A stretch of 64,000 nucleotides of DNA from NCBI GenBank assembly GCA_039586575.1, contig JBDHKD010000017.1, positions 17,597-81,596 of the forward strand, written 5' to 3'. The stretch is from G020344215 sp039586575. Its GTDB lineage: Bacteria > Gemmatimonadota > Gemmatimonadetes > Palauibacterales > KS3-K002. Below are positions 48,869-57,429 of this stretch, one piece after another. Position numbers and translations under genes: made by a program. The notes beneath the pieces are model-generated. The model was not told the origin of the DNA. It was given only the letters and a program-made list of their open reading frames with translations, and searched no databases. The number at the start of each line of letters is the position of its first letter. The stretch's first letter is position 1.

Positions 48869-51706
48869 ATGGCGATGATCAAAACCGCTGAGTCGATCCG
48901 CACCATCACTCTGACGATCGACGGACACGAGGTCAGCGTACCGGCGGGCACGACGATTTGGGAGGCGGCGAAGCAGGTCGGTATCGAGATCCCCGTGCTC
49001 TGTCACGACCCGCGACTGCGACCGGTCGGCGTGTGCCGGATGTGTGTCGTCGAAGTCGGCGAGCGCGTGCTGGCCGCATCCTGCGTGCGCGAAGCGAGCC
49101 ACGGGATGAACGTGCAGACGCGCTCCGACAAAGTGGAGCGTTGCCGCAAGACGCTCACCGAACTGCTTCTGTCGGACTACGTCCACGACTCGAGGCGCGA
49201 AGAGACGACGGACGACGATCAACTGCTGCAGTTGGCGCGTGACTACGGCATCGACCGGTCATCGATAGCCATTCCGTCGGCTGACGGCCGACCGCAGGAC
49301 CTTTCGTCCCCGGTCATCGCGGTCGACCATGGCGCCTGCATCCTCTGTGACCGTTGCATTCGCGCCTGCGACGAGATCCAGCACAACGATGTGATCGGCC
49401 GGACCGGAAAGGGCTACGCGTCGAGCATCTCCTTCGATCTCAACGCTCCGATGGGCGACAGCACCTGTGTCTCGTGCGGTGAGTGTGCCGCGGTGTGCCC
49501 GACTGGTGCGCTGACGAACAAGACGATCACCGTAGATATCAGGCCGCGCCCCGAGCTCAAAGCGGTGGACTCGGTCTGTCCCTACTGCGGTGTCGGTTGT
49601 GCAACCACCTACTACGTGGACGAACGGAAGAACACGGTCGTCTTTGCAGAGGGCCGTGAGAGCCCGGCCAGCGACGCACGCCTCTGCGTGAAGGGCCGCT
49701 ACGGCTTCGACTACGCGAAGCACCCGCAGCGACTGACCGTCCCGCTGATCCGCAAGAGAAGATTCTATCCCAAGGGTCCACTCTCCGGCGACGTCAAGGG
49801 CGAGCCGCGCAAGAAGAAACCCGGCGGCTTGGTCAACTACGACGAGGTGATGCCGGCTTTCCGCGAAGCGACCTGGGAGGAGGCGCTCGACCTGGTGGCA
49901 ACGCGCCTAAGAGCGATTAAGGACTCGCACGGGCCCGCGGCCCTCGCCGGTTTCGGCTCGGCGAAGTGCAGCAACGAGGAAGCCTACCTGTTCCAGAAGC
50001 TCGTGCGCGCCGCCTTCGGCACCAACAACATCGACCACTGCACGCGACTCTGTCACGCTTCATCGGTAGCCGCACTGCTGGAGACCATCGGGTCCGGCGC
50101 CGTCACGAATGTCTTCAGCGACGTGCACAACGCCGAGGTCGCTCTGGTCACCGGTAGCAACACTACGGCCAACCACCCGGTGGCGGCGACGTTCATCAAG
50201 GACGCCGCGCGGAACGGCACGACGCTGATCGTCGTCGATTCCCGCGAGACGGCGATCGCCCGGCACGCGCACTATTTCCTGCATATCAAGCCGGGGTCCG
50301 ATGTCGCCCTCTACAACGCGATGATGCACGTGATGATCGCGGAAGGCCTCATGGACAGCGACTATATCCGCGACTACACGGAAGGTTTCGAGAGGCTACG
50401 AACGCTCGTGCAGATGTACACCCCGGAGATGGCGGAAGACACCTGCGGCATCCCGGCCGATCGCATTCGTGAGGTAGCGCGCGTGTTCGGCGGCGCCGCC
50501 TCGGCCATCATCTTCTGGGGCATGGGGATCGCCCAGCACTCCCACGGCACCGACAACGCCCGCTGCCTGATCTCGCTGGCACTACTCACCGGCAACATCG
50601 GGCGCCCGGGGACGGGCCTGCACCCGCTGCGCGGCCAGAACAACGTGCAGGGCGCCTCCGATGCCGGGCTCATACCGATGGTCTACCCGGACTACCAGAA
50701 AGTTTCCGACCCCGCCGTGCAGAAGAAATTCGAGGCCGCCTGGGGCGTGCCGCTCGACCCCGAGCCCGGCCTTACCGTTGTCGAGATCACCGGCGCGGCG
50801 CTCGCCGGCGACATCAGGGGCATGTACATGATGGGTGAGAACCCCTTCCTCTCCGATCCCAACGGCAACAAAGTCCGCAAGGCGCTCGCCAACCTCGAGT
50901 TCCTCTGCGTGCAGGACATCTTTCTTACGGAGACCGCCGAGTTCGCCGATGTCATCCTGCCGGCGACATCGTTCTTCGAGAAGGACGGCACTTACACCAA
51001 TTCGGACCGCCGCGTTCAGGTCGGCCAAAAGACGCTCGAGTCACCCGGTCAAGCGCGCCTCGATTGGGAGTTGGTGTGCGAGATCGCCACGCGTATGGGA
51101 TACGCGATGAGGTACGACAGCGCCGAGGAGATTTTCGCCGAGTTTACCTCACTAGCACCCAGTTATGCCGGGCTCGACTACGACAACCTGCGTCCGCTGG
51201 GCAAGTTGTGGCCGTGTCCCGACCCCGCCGCCGGAGATGGAGTGCAGCTGTTGTTCGGCGACGGCTTCCCGACGCCCAGCGGTCGCGGGAAGTTCGTGCC
51301 CGTCGAGTATCAGCCGGCGGCCGAGCTGCCGGACGAGGACTACCCGTTCGTCCTGAACACGGGCCGCCTGCTACAGCACTGGCACACCGGGACGATGACG
51401 CGCCGTTCCAAGGCGCTGGATGCGATCGAACCGGAAGCGATCTGTCAGATGAACCCGGCCGATCTAGCCGAGCTGGGCGTTGAAGCAGATGACTACGTCA
51501 CCTTGAGCACGCGGAGAGGGACGATCACCTTGAAGGCGCGGGCAACACCGGGAGTGGCACGCGGGAACGTGTTCGTGCCGTTCCACTATCGAGAGGCGCC
51601 CGCCAACAGACTGACGAACGACGTTCTCGACCCATACGGGAAGATCCCGGAATTCAAGTTCTGCGCGGTCAAGGTCGAGAAGGCGCAGGCGCCAACCGCT
51701 CAGTAA
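48869..51706 (+). CDS. fdhA: Formate dehydrogenase alpha subunit (molybdopterin, Cys-type)
   Basis: The 945-residue protein starts with a [2Fe-2S] domain (C45, C56, C59, C72). Next come two ferredoxin-type [4Fe-4S] sites (C157, C160, C163, C167 and C200, C203, C206, C210) and the molybdopterin domain (C237, C240, C244 and a fourth Cys near 272). C395 in RLCHASSVAAL is the Mo ligand in place of selenocysteine. The order is that of soluble NAD-dependent formate dehydrogenases, which oxidise formate to CO2. The His-Cys3 cluster usually found between the [2Fe-2S] and ferredoxin parts is missing. The C-terminal dinucleotide domain is present. Its last 7 bases overlap the convergent baeRF gene. Confidence 0.9.
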   Translation: MAMIKTAESIRTITLTIDGHEVSVPAGTTIWEAAKQVGIEIPVLCHDPRLRPVGVCRMCVVEVGERVLAASCVREASHGMNVQTRSDKVERCRKTLTELLLSDYVHDSRREETTDDDQLLQLARDYGIDRSSIAIPSADGRPQDLSSPVIAVDHGACILCDRCIRACDEIQHNDVIGRTGKGYASSISFDLNAPMGDSTCVSCGECAAVCPTGALTNKTITVDIRPRPELKAVDSVCPYCGVGCATTYYVDERKNTVVFAEGRESPASDARLCVKGRYGFDYAKHPQRLTVPLIRKRRFYPKGPLSGDVKGEPRKKKPGGLVNYDEVMPAFREATWEEALDLVATRLRAIKDSHGPAALAGFGSAKCSNEEAYLFQKLVRAAFGTNNIDHCTRLCHASSVAALLETIGSGAVTNVFSDVHNAEVALVTGSNTTANHPVAATFIKDAARNGTTLIVVDSRETAIARHAHYFLHIKPGSDVALYNAMMHVMIAEGLMDSDYIRDYTEGFERLRTLVQMYTPEMAEDTCGIPADRIREVARVFGGAASAIIFWGMGIAQHSHGTDNARCLISLALLTGNIGRPGTGLHPLRGQNNVQGASDAGLIPMVYPDYQKVSDPAVQKKFEAAWGVPLDPEPGLTVVEITGAALAGDIRGMYMMGENPFLSDPNGNKVRKALANLEFLCVQDIFLTETAEFADVILPATSFFEKDGTYTNSDRRVQVGQKTLESPGQARLDWELVCEIATRMGYAMRYDSAEEIFAEFTSLAPSYAGLDYDNLRPLGKLWPCPDPAAGDGVQLLFGDGFPTPSGRGKFVPVEYQPAAELPDEDYPFVLNTGRLLQHWHTGTMTRRSKALDAIEPEAICQMNPADLAELGVEADDYVTLSTRRGTITLKARATPGVARGNVFVPFHYREAPANRLTNDVLDPYGKIPEFKFCAVKVEKAQAPTAQ

Positions 51707-52848
51707 CGAAACACAGCGGCAGCCGGGCTCGTCGAGTCCGGGACCTGGTCCGGGCTGACGGCGTAGACCTCTCCCGCATGCACCAACGTCTGCACCGCTG
51801 CCAGGTCGAGGAGATCCTGGTCGCCCGGCTCATGCCGCTCGTGCACCACCACGTTGCCGGCATCTTCCTCGACGGCACCCCAACGCTGGATGCCGACAGC
51901 GACGAACAGCGAGTCCACACGCCCCTGATAGGCCGAAGGAATGATTCGGCTCAAGTCGCCGGTCGCCTTCCCCGTGCCAGCCAGTTCCCGATACTTGGCC
52001 GCCGCCCGTTCCTGTGTCCGTGTGAAGTGTGGCTCCACGATGGCCCAAGCTTTCTCGTGAAGCTCGCCGGCCGTGAGGCCGTCGGGGTTACCGACGATCC
52101 CTTCTTCCACCAGCTGCGCACAGCTGTTCGCCTCTCGGTAGATCGGGAGCAGGTAGTCCACCCCGGCCAGCACCAGCGGGATCCGCTCCGCGCACACGAG
52201 ATCCTGTAGCCCCCTGTCGATCTGCTTGAAGTAGCGAAGCAGGTCTTTCTTGTGCTCCGACTCATCACCCGCCGAGCCGTGCCCATGGAAGATCGCCGAG
52301 CCGCCGCGCATAGCCGTGTGGAATTGTAGCTGCCTCTCACGCTCCTCTCCCCCGAGCGCTTCCGCGAGACTCGTTGGTACGTCCTCCAGATTCACCTCGC
52401 CGACCCTGTGGCGCGTGCCTTGAAGCAGGCGCACCTGCTTCTGACTCAACGCGAGAACATAGAAACGCCCATCGCCACTCAGCAGTGGCATGAGCGGCTT
52501 GACGTGGAAACGATCGGTGACCACCACCAGCTCGGAAAAGTCGCACGGCAGGCGATAGCTGTGAAACGCTCCCGGCGCTGCGAAGACCGCCAGCCCGTCG
52601 CTCTGATGCTGCCAGAAACCACGGTCACCCAGCATCCGCTGCGCCGGCCCCAGGAGGTCGCGCGCCTCGGAACTGCGCAGCCCATTGCGCTGAAGGCGCT
52701 CCTCGGCCTGCTTCAGCAGGTTCTTGAGGCGAATGGGGTCCTGCTGCGTCTCGGGGCCTACCCGGTGGGTCGGCAAATAGAGCGACACGCAGTAACTGCC
52801 GCGTTCCCCGATCAGTGTCCTGAGCTGGTCTCTATCAAGGAGATCCAT
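51700..52848 (-). CDS. Bacterial archaeo-eukaryotic release factor family (baeRF) protein
   Basis: The 382-residue protein starts MDLLDRDQLRTLIGERGSYC, then VSLYLPTHRVGPETQQDPIRLKNLL (up to recognition), typical of baeRF proteins, which share the eRF1 domain 2/3-like folds. RFYVLALSQKQVRLLQGTR is the conserved central strand-helix, and the end reads VQTLVHAGEVYAVSPDQVP. They are thought to act on stalled ribosomes or in stress, but experimental data are sparse. GAGGTAGCC precedes the ATG. Confidence 0.83.
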   Translation of the reverse strand: MDLLDRDQLRTLIGERGSYCVSLYLPTHRVGPETQQDPIRLKNLLKQAEERLQRNGLRSSEARDLLGPAQRMLGDRGFWQHQSDGLAVFAAPGAFHSYRLPCDFSELVVVTDRFHVKPLMPLLSGDGRFYVLALSQKQVRLLQGTRHRVGEVNLEDVPTSLAEALGGEERERQLQFHTAMRGGSAIFHGHGSAGDESEHKKDLLRYFKQIDRGLQDLVCAERIPLVLAGVDYLLPIYREANSCAQLVEEGIVGNPDGLTAGELHEKAWAIVEPHFTRTQERAAAKYRELAGTGKATGDLSRIIPSAYQGRVDSLFVAVGIQRWGAVEEDAGNVVVHERHEPGDQDLLDLAAVQTLVHAGEVYAVSPDQVPDSTSPAAAVFRY

Positions 52849-53157
52849 TCTGGCTACCTCTACACGGCACCGACCACCTCTTTGGAGACAAAGGCGTAAC
52901 CGACTGGCGGCCCTTGTTGGGTGGCGAGCATTAACCGGCCATCAGAAGAGACGTCAGGTTGTAGGGGGCCTTACTAGTCGCGACCCGCACCTGACGTCAC
53001 GTGTCTCGGCATCTATTTTTAAGATACAGCCCTCGGCGTTGCACGCCACATGAGCGCTCGAGCCATACCCGGAAGCCGGTTGAATCCTGGGGCAGGACAG
53101 CGCCGTAGTGGTTGATAGAAGCGGGCAGGAAGCCACCTCCGTTACGGACCGGAGCCG
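52849..53157. other. 309-base gap with a 10-base inverted repeat
   Basis: There is no credible gene. GACGTCAGGT (about 52950-52959) and ACCTGACGTC (52989-52998) are perfect inverted copies 29 bases apart, and their centres resemble bidirectional operator half-sites or a weak stem. The gap lies between the divergent starts of the baeRF gene and the small membrane protein gene, so a regulator-binding site is possible. Confidence 0.4.
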
Positions 53158-53442
53158 ATGTTCATGATCGAGCTGATCCTCGCCGGCGGCGCAGCCTACG
53201 GCGGTTACAAATACACCAAGAAGTTCGTGGTCAAGAAGTTACGCTTCGTGCCGAAGGCCAGGCGCGGAGCCGCGCCCTGGCTGGCCGGGGCCGGGGCGCT
53301 GATCCTCGCGGCGCCGCTCGCGGCGGCATTGCCGCTGATCACGGCGTTTACCGCCGCCGCCTTCGGCGCCGGGGTAGCCGGTGGTATGCACTCCGGCAAC
53401 AAAGAGGTAGAGCAAACCAACATCTGGGGCGACCGCAGATAG
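53158..53442 (+). CDS. Small Ala/Gly-rich membrane protein of unknown function
   Basis: The 94-residue protein has a first hydrophobic stretch (MIELILAGGAAYGGYKY), a basic middle (KKFVVKKLRFVPKARRG), then an Ala-rich hydrophobic segment (residues about 41-82, with LPLITAFTAAAFGAGVAGG) and a polar end (SGNKEVEQTNIWGDRR). It looks like a one- or two-helix membrane protein. The ATG at 53158 follows GGAG; an ATG at 53164 is an alternative. No family is recognised. A terminator follows at 53473-53490. Confidence 0.6.
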   Translation: MFMIELILAGGAAYGGYKYTKKFVVKKLRFVPKARRGAAPWLAGAGALILAAPLAAALPLITAFTAAAFGAGVAGGMHSGNKEVEQTNIWGDRR

Positions 53443-53472
53443 CCTTCGGTTAGCTCCCGGGCACTCACGACT

Positions 53473-53490
53473 GCGCCGCGCGAGCGGCGC
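53473..53490 (+). terminator. Intrinsic terminator after the small membrane protein gene
   Basis: GCGCCGC and GCGGCGC pair over 7 bases around a GCGA loop, followed by GGTTAGTTTCTT. The T-rich tail is on the + strand, 31 bases past the stop of the upstream gene. Confidence 0.55.
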
Positions 53491-53505
53491 GGTTAGTTTC
53501 TTACC

Positions 53506-53660
53506 ATGGCGGCACCCCGGCGCCCAGCGCCAGTCGCAGTACTACTGGTGCTCGCCTTTCGACTCACCTCGGCAGGCGCGCTGGCGACCACCGAGGAAGG
53601 CGGAGAGGTGTTGCGCATCTACCGAGCCGACCCACCCTGAATCCAGCGCTGTCCCAGGGC
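53506..53660 (+). pseudogene. Remnant N-terminus of a family 5 extracellular solute-binding protein
   Basis: An ATG at 53506 opens a signal-peptide-like start (MAAPRRPAPVAVLLVLAFRL) followed by EEGGEVLRIYRADPP and a TGA at 53638. If one base is restored before the stop, the sequence runs on as DPTLNPALSQG, which is the opening motif of family 5 (oligopeptide-type) ABC solute-binding proteins (GG-L-DPxTLxPALS). Beyond about 53660 the convergent permease gene occupies the DNA, and no further SBP-like sequence is seen. I infer a truncated, frameshifted remnant. A short chance frame is the alternative. Confidence 0.4.
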
Positions 53661-55313
53661 AAACGCACCCGCAACCAGCACCATCAACAGCACACCGTAG
53701 GCCGCGGCGGCGCCGAGATCGAAATCGCGGAGCTGCGCCAGGATCTCGATCGAGATGGGTCGCGTGCGGTACGTGTACAAGACGATGGATGCCACGAACT
53801 CGCCCAATCCGGTCACGAAAGCCAGGGACGCACCTGCAGCGATTGCCGGTAGCAGGCCCGGGAGCGTCACCCGTCGAAGCGTGCGCCAGCGGCCGGCGCC
53901 CAGCGAGGCGGCTGCTTCCTCGAGGCTGGGGTCGAGCTGGCGGTACCCGGCCAACGCCGCCCGTCCGGCCAGCGGCAGCACTCGGAGCGTATAGGCGAGC
54001 ACCAGGATCGCGGCGGTGCCTACGAGCACGAAGCGTCCGGCCCAGGGCCGGTTGACGCTGAAGGTCGTCGCCAGTGCTATGGCGAGTACCGTCCCGGGCA
54101 GCGCCCAGGGGAGTGCGAGCATCGCTTCCAGGGCTCGGCGGCCCCGTACACGCCAGCGGACGACCAGCTGGCCGACGGCTAGCGCGACCGCGACGGCGAT
54201 CAGTGTGGCGGTTCCGGCCATGAGGAGCGAATTGATGATCGGCCGGAGGGTTCGGGCCTCGGCAAAGAGCTGGGCGTAGTTCTCGAGCGAGTAGCTCGGC
54301 GGCAGCGTTTGCGTCGTCCAGCTGCCGTCGGGCACCAAGGAGATCAGCACGAGCGTCAGGTGTGGCAAGACCAGCAGCAGCACGCCCAGTCCTGCCACGG
54401 CCGGCACACCGAGCGTCGCCCAGCGGGACCTCACCGGTACGCGCAGCGGCGCCGTTCCCTTCCCCGGCGACACGTACTCGCGACCGCCCTCCCAGCGGGC
54501 GAGCGGCCAGAGCACCAGCAGCGAGGCCGCGGCCAGCATCACCGTCTCCACCATCGCTAGCCCCAGCTCGCCCTGCAGCTTGCTACTGAAGATCTGGGTC
54601 GTCATCACGCGGAAGCCGCCGCCCAACACGTAGGGTGCGCTGAACGAGGCCATCGAGGTCATGAAGGTCAGCAGCGCTGCCCCGGCCAGCGTCGGTGTCA
54701 GCAATGGCAAAGTCACGCGCGTGAGCGTGCGGAATCGGCCGGCGCCGAGCGATGCGGAGGCCTCGATCATAGCGGGATCGAGCCGCGCGAGGCCGGCCAG
54801 CGTGAAGAGATAGAAATAGACGTACATCGAGTAGGCGTGCACGGCGAGGATCGCTGCCGCACCGCGCAGTCGCCAGGGCGGCGACTCGAGACCCAGGAGG
54901 TCCTGCACCAACCGCGTCGCGATGCCGCTCTCTCCATAGAGGAAGAGAATCGCGATGACTCCGACCAGCGGTGGCAAGAGTACCGGCATGGCGGCGAGCG
55001 CGCCGAGCACACGACGTCCGGGGAACTCGTAGCGGGCGAACAGTATGGCGAGCGGCACGCCGATGGTGGCCGAGAAAACTGCGGTCAGCGCCGATATCCA
55101 GACGCTGGACCACAGCGCCCTGAGCTCGGATGCCGTGTTGAAGAAAGTGCGATAATGCTCGAGCGTGTAGCCCGCGTCGCCGCGCAGGCTGCCGGCCAAC
55201 ACCACGAGGTTGGGGTAGACGACAGCCCAGAAGAGGAGGACGAAGATCGCAACGACGAGGATGCGGTCTCGCAGCGCGAGCCTGGCACCGCGCGAACCTT
55301 CCCGAACACTCAC
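53619..55313 (-). CDS. ABC transporter permease with two membrane modules (Fe(III)/FbpB type)
   Basis: From the GTG at 55313, which shares GTGA with the ATPase stop, the product is 564 residues with about 12 helices in two BPD_transp_1 modules. Each has the ATPase-contacting EAA-like loop: MIEASASLGAGRFRTLTRVTLPLLTPTLA and LDPSLEEAAASLGAGRWRTLRRVTLPGLLPAI (up to recognition). Such fused permeases serve Fe(III), thiamine or aminoethylphosphonate importers. It is the last gene of the PIG-L, SBP, ATPase, permease operon. Its 3' end overlaps a solute-binding-protein remnant on the other strand. Confidence 0.9.
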   Translation of the reverse strand: MSVREGSRGARLALRDRILVVAIFVLLFWAVVYPNLVVLAGSLRGDAGYTLEHYRTFFNTASELRALWSSVWISALTAVFSATIGVPLAILFARYEFPGRRVLGALAAMPVLLPPLVGVIAILFLYGESGIATRLVQDLLGLESPPWRLRGAAAILAVHAYSMYVYFYLFTLAGLARLDPAMIEASASLGAGRFRTLTRVTLPLLTPTLAGAALLTFMTSMASFSAPYVLGGGFRVMTTQIFSSKLQGELGLAMVETVMLAAASLLVLWPLARWEGGREYVSPGKGTAPLRVPVRSRWATLGVPAVAGLGVLLLVLPHLTLVLISLVPDGSWTTQTLPPSYSLENYAQLFAEARTLRPIINSLLMAGTATLIAVAVALAVGQLVVRWRVRGRRALEAMLALPWALPGTVLAIALATTFSVNRPWAGRFVLVGTAAILVLAYTLRVLPLAGRAALAGYRQLDPSLEEAAASLGAGRWRTLRRVTLPGLLPAIAAGASLAFVTGLGEFVASIVLYTYRTRPISIEILAQLRDFDLGAAAAYGVLLMVLVAGAFALGQRWIQGGSAR

Positions 55314-56404
55314 CCGGCCGTCTGCTCCTCCCCACCTGCGAACGCGAAGAGACCCGCCGGCGCGGCCGCAGGGCGCAGGTGGACGGTATCGCCACTGCCG
55401 GCCGGCTCGACCCCGGTCTGAACCTCCAACTCGCCACCCTCCACGGCCACGGTGTAGACGTAGACGGAGCCCGCAAACCGTCGCTCGCTCACCGTGCCGG
55501 ACAGGGCACCAGCGCTGCCCGGCGGCACGAAGCTCAACGCCTCCGGGCGGGCGAGCAAACGGACCGCGTTTCCAGGCTGCAGCGACGCGGCGCCGGCAGG
55601 CGCGAACACTTCCCACACAGCGCCGCCTGCCAAGCGGACCCGCACCCTGTCCTCCGATACCAGACCCTCGGCCACCCCGGTCACGGCACCGGCACGGCCG
55701 AGGAAGGTCGCGACGAATTCGCTGGCCGGTTGGCTGTAGAGCTCCTCGGCCGGGCCCAGCTGCTCGAGTCGTCCATCTCGCATCACAGCGATCCGATCGC
55801 TCAAGTCAAACGCCTCTTCCTGGTCGTGGGTCACGTAAACGGTCGTGATGCCGATCTCCTTCACCAAAGCACGCAACTCGCGCCGCGTTTGCTCGCGCAG
55901 CGCCGCGTCGAGATTCGAGAGCGGTTCGTCCAGCAGCAGCACCTGCGGCTGTGGTGCGAGGGCCCGTGCCAGCGCCACCCGCTGCTGCTGGCCGCCCGAC
56001 AGCGAGCCGATCGACCGGTTGCCGGTGCCCGGCAGGCGTACGAGCGCGAGCGCGGCCGCGACACGCCTCTCGAGCTCGACGCGGCCGAGCCCGGCCGTTT
56101 CCAGGCCGAACGCCACGTTCGCCGCGACGCTCATGTGGGGGAACAGGGCATAGTGCTGGAAGACCATCCCGAAGCCACGCCTTTGCGGCGGGAGGCCGGT
56201 CACGTCACGCGCGCCTAGCACGACGCGACCCGCATCGGGCGCCTCGAAGCCGGCGATCATGCGCAGTGTCGTGGTCTTGCCGCAGCCGCTGGGTCCCAGC
56301 AGTGTCAGGATCTCATGCTCGCCGACGCCGAGCGAAAGCTCGTGCACGGCGGGTGTGCCCGCGAAGACGCGGGTCAATCGATCGAGCTGCAAGAACGCCT
56401 GCAT
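55310..56404 (-). CDS. ABC transporter ATP-binding protein (PotA/FbpC/ModC-type)
   Basis: The product is 364 residues from the ATG at 56404, which shares one base with the upstream stop (TGATG). It has Walker A GPSGCGKTTTLR, the signature LSGGQQQRVALARAL, Walker B VLLLDEPLSNLD and the H-loop VTHDQEEA. A C-terminal TOBE-like regulatory domain (residues about 235-360) places it with importer ATPases of the spermidine/iron/molybdate type. It energises the coupled permease and solute-binding lipoprotein. The substrate is unknown. Confidence 0.93.
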   Translation of the reverse strand: MQAFLQLDRLTRVFAGTPAVHELSLGVGEHEILTLLGPSGCGKTTTLRMIAGFEAPDAGRVVLGARDVTGLPPQRRGFGMVFQHYALFPHMSVAANVAFGLETAGLGRVELERRVAAALALVRLPGTGNRSIGSLSGGQQQRVALARALAPQPQVLLLDEPLSNLDAALREQTRRELRALVKEIGITTVYVTHDQEEAFDLSDRIAVMRDGRLEQLGPAEELYSQPASEFVATFLGRAGAVTGVAEGLVSEDRVRVRLAGGAVWEVFAPAGAASLQPGNAVRLLARPEALSFVPPGSAGALSGTVSERRFAGSVYVYTVAVEGGELEVQTGVEPAGSGDTVHLRPAAAPAGLFAFAGGEEQTAG

Positions 56405-57429
56405 CAGTTGGCGCCGCGAATATGCGCGTCCCAGTACCTCATCCACTCACCGCCGCGCGCTTCCAGTAGGTCCCAGTCGAGATCCATCGGCTCGAGCTCG
56501 TCTGTCACCCGAACGAGCCAGTCCGGTAGGGAATCGGTCGGTATATCGGTGCGGGTCAGGTTACGATAGGAGCGCCGCGCCGCCAGCAGCTGACCTTCCA
56601 GCGAGCCGACGAACTCGATGAAGGCGTGGGCGAGCGCGGGGTTCTTGGCACCGGCCACCACGGCTATCGCATCGATCAATACCGGCGTGCCGCTAGCCGG
56701 CAACACGTAGTCCAACGGAAAGTCCTGGGCCTGGACGCGCAGCACATCGGGGAGGTTCCACAGCGTGATGAGCCCTTCCTGCCGAGCGAGTTTCTGATAG
56801 AGAATCGTCGGGTTGAGCACGTACTCCTTCGTCTGAGCATCGAGCCTGCGCAGCCACTCGTAGCCGGCTGCCGTGTCGCCGGTCGCCTCCAGGCCTCGGA
56901 ACATGACCATACCGAAGATCGTGCGCATCGTGCCGCTCGCGATCGGATCGCGGATGAGCAATTGACCCTTCCAGCGCGGGTCGAGGACGTCGTCCCAATC
57001 CTCAGGCGCGCTATCCTTCGGTAGCGCTTCGCTGTTGAACGTGATCACGGCGGGCGTCAGGTAGACTCCGAAATAGTAATCGCCAGCACCGCGCGCCTCA
57101 GGGGCCACCGCATCCGCCCAGCCGGGACGATAGGGTTCCAGCAGCCCCTCGGCGGCGGCACGCGCGAACAGGACCTCCGGGCCGCCGTACCAGACGTCCG
57201 CTTGCGGATTCGCCCGTTCCGAACGGATCCGGTCGAGAACCTCCTGTGAGCCCATGTCGACCCACTGGACATCCACGCCCGGGTGCGCCGCTTCGAACGC
57301 GTCCTTGATGACATCCAGCTGGTCGCGGCCGTGTGGCGAGTAGACGGTCAGCACGTTACCCGGCTCGCCGCAGGCGGCGAGCGCGAGGGTCGCGATGAGC
57401 AGAGTCACTTCGCGTGCGAGACGGCTCAT
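56404..57429 (-). CDS. ABC importer solute-binding lipoprotein (family 1, Fe(III)/AfuA-like)
   Basis: The 341-residue product has a lipoprotein signal (LLIATLALAACGEPGN) with the acylated Cys in LAAC. The mature part reads LTVYSPHGRDQLDVIKDAFE and DMGSQEVLDRIRSERANPQAD, typical of family 1 proteins related to Fe(III), thiamine and aminoethylphosphonate binders. The C-terminal Tyr pair that binds iron in FbpA cannot be assigned. It overlaps the PIG-L gene by 4 bases (ATGA) and the ATPase gene by 1 base, so all four genes are translated together. Confidence 0.88.
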   Translation of the reverse strand: MSRLAREVTLLIATLALAACGEPGNVLTVYSPHGRDQLDVIKDAFEAAHPGVDVQWVDMGSQEVLDRIRSERANPQADVWYGGPEVLFARAAAEGLLEPYRPGWADAVAPEARGAGDYYFGVYLTPAVITFNSEALPKDSAPEDWDDVLDPRWKGQLLIRDPIASGTMRTIFGMVMFRGLEATGDTAAGYEWLRRLDAQTKEYVLNPTILYQKLARQEGLITLWNLPDVLRVQAQDFPLDYVLPASGTPVLIDAIAVVAGAKNPALAHAFIEFVGSLEGQLLAARRSYRNLTRTDIPTDSLPDWLVRVTDELEPMDLDWDLLEARGGEWMRYWDAHIRGAN

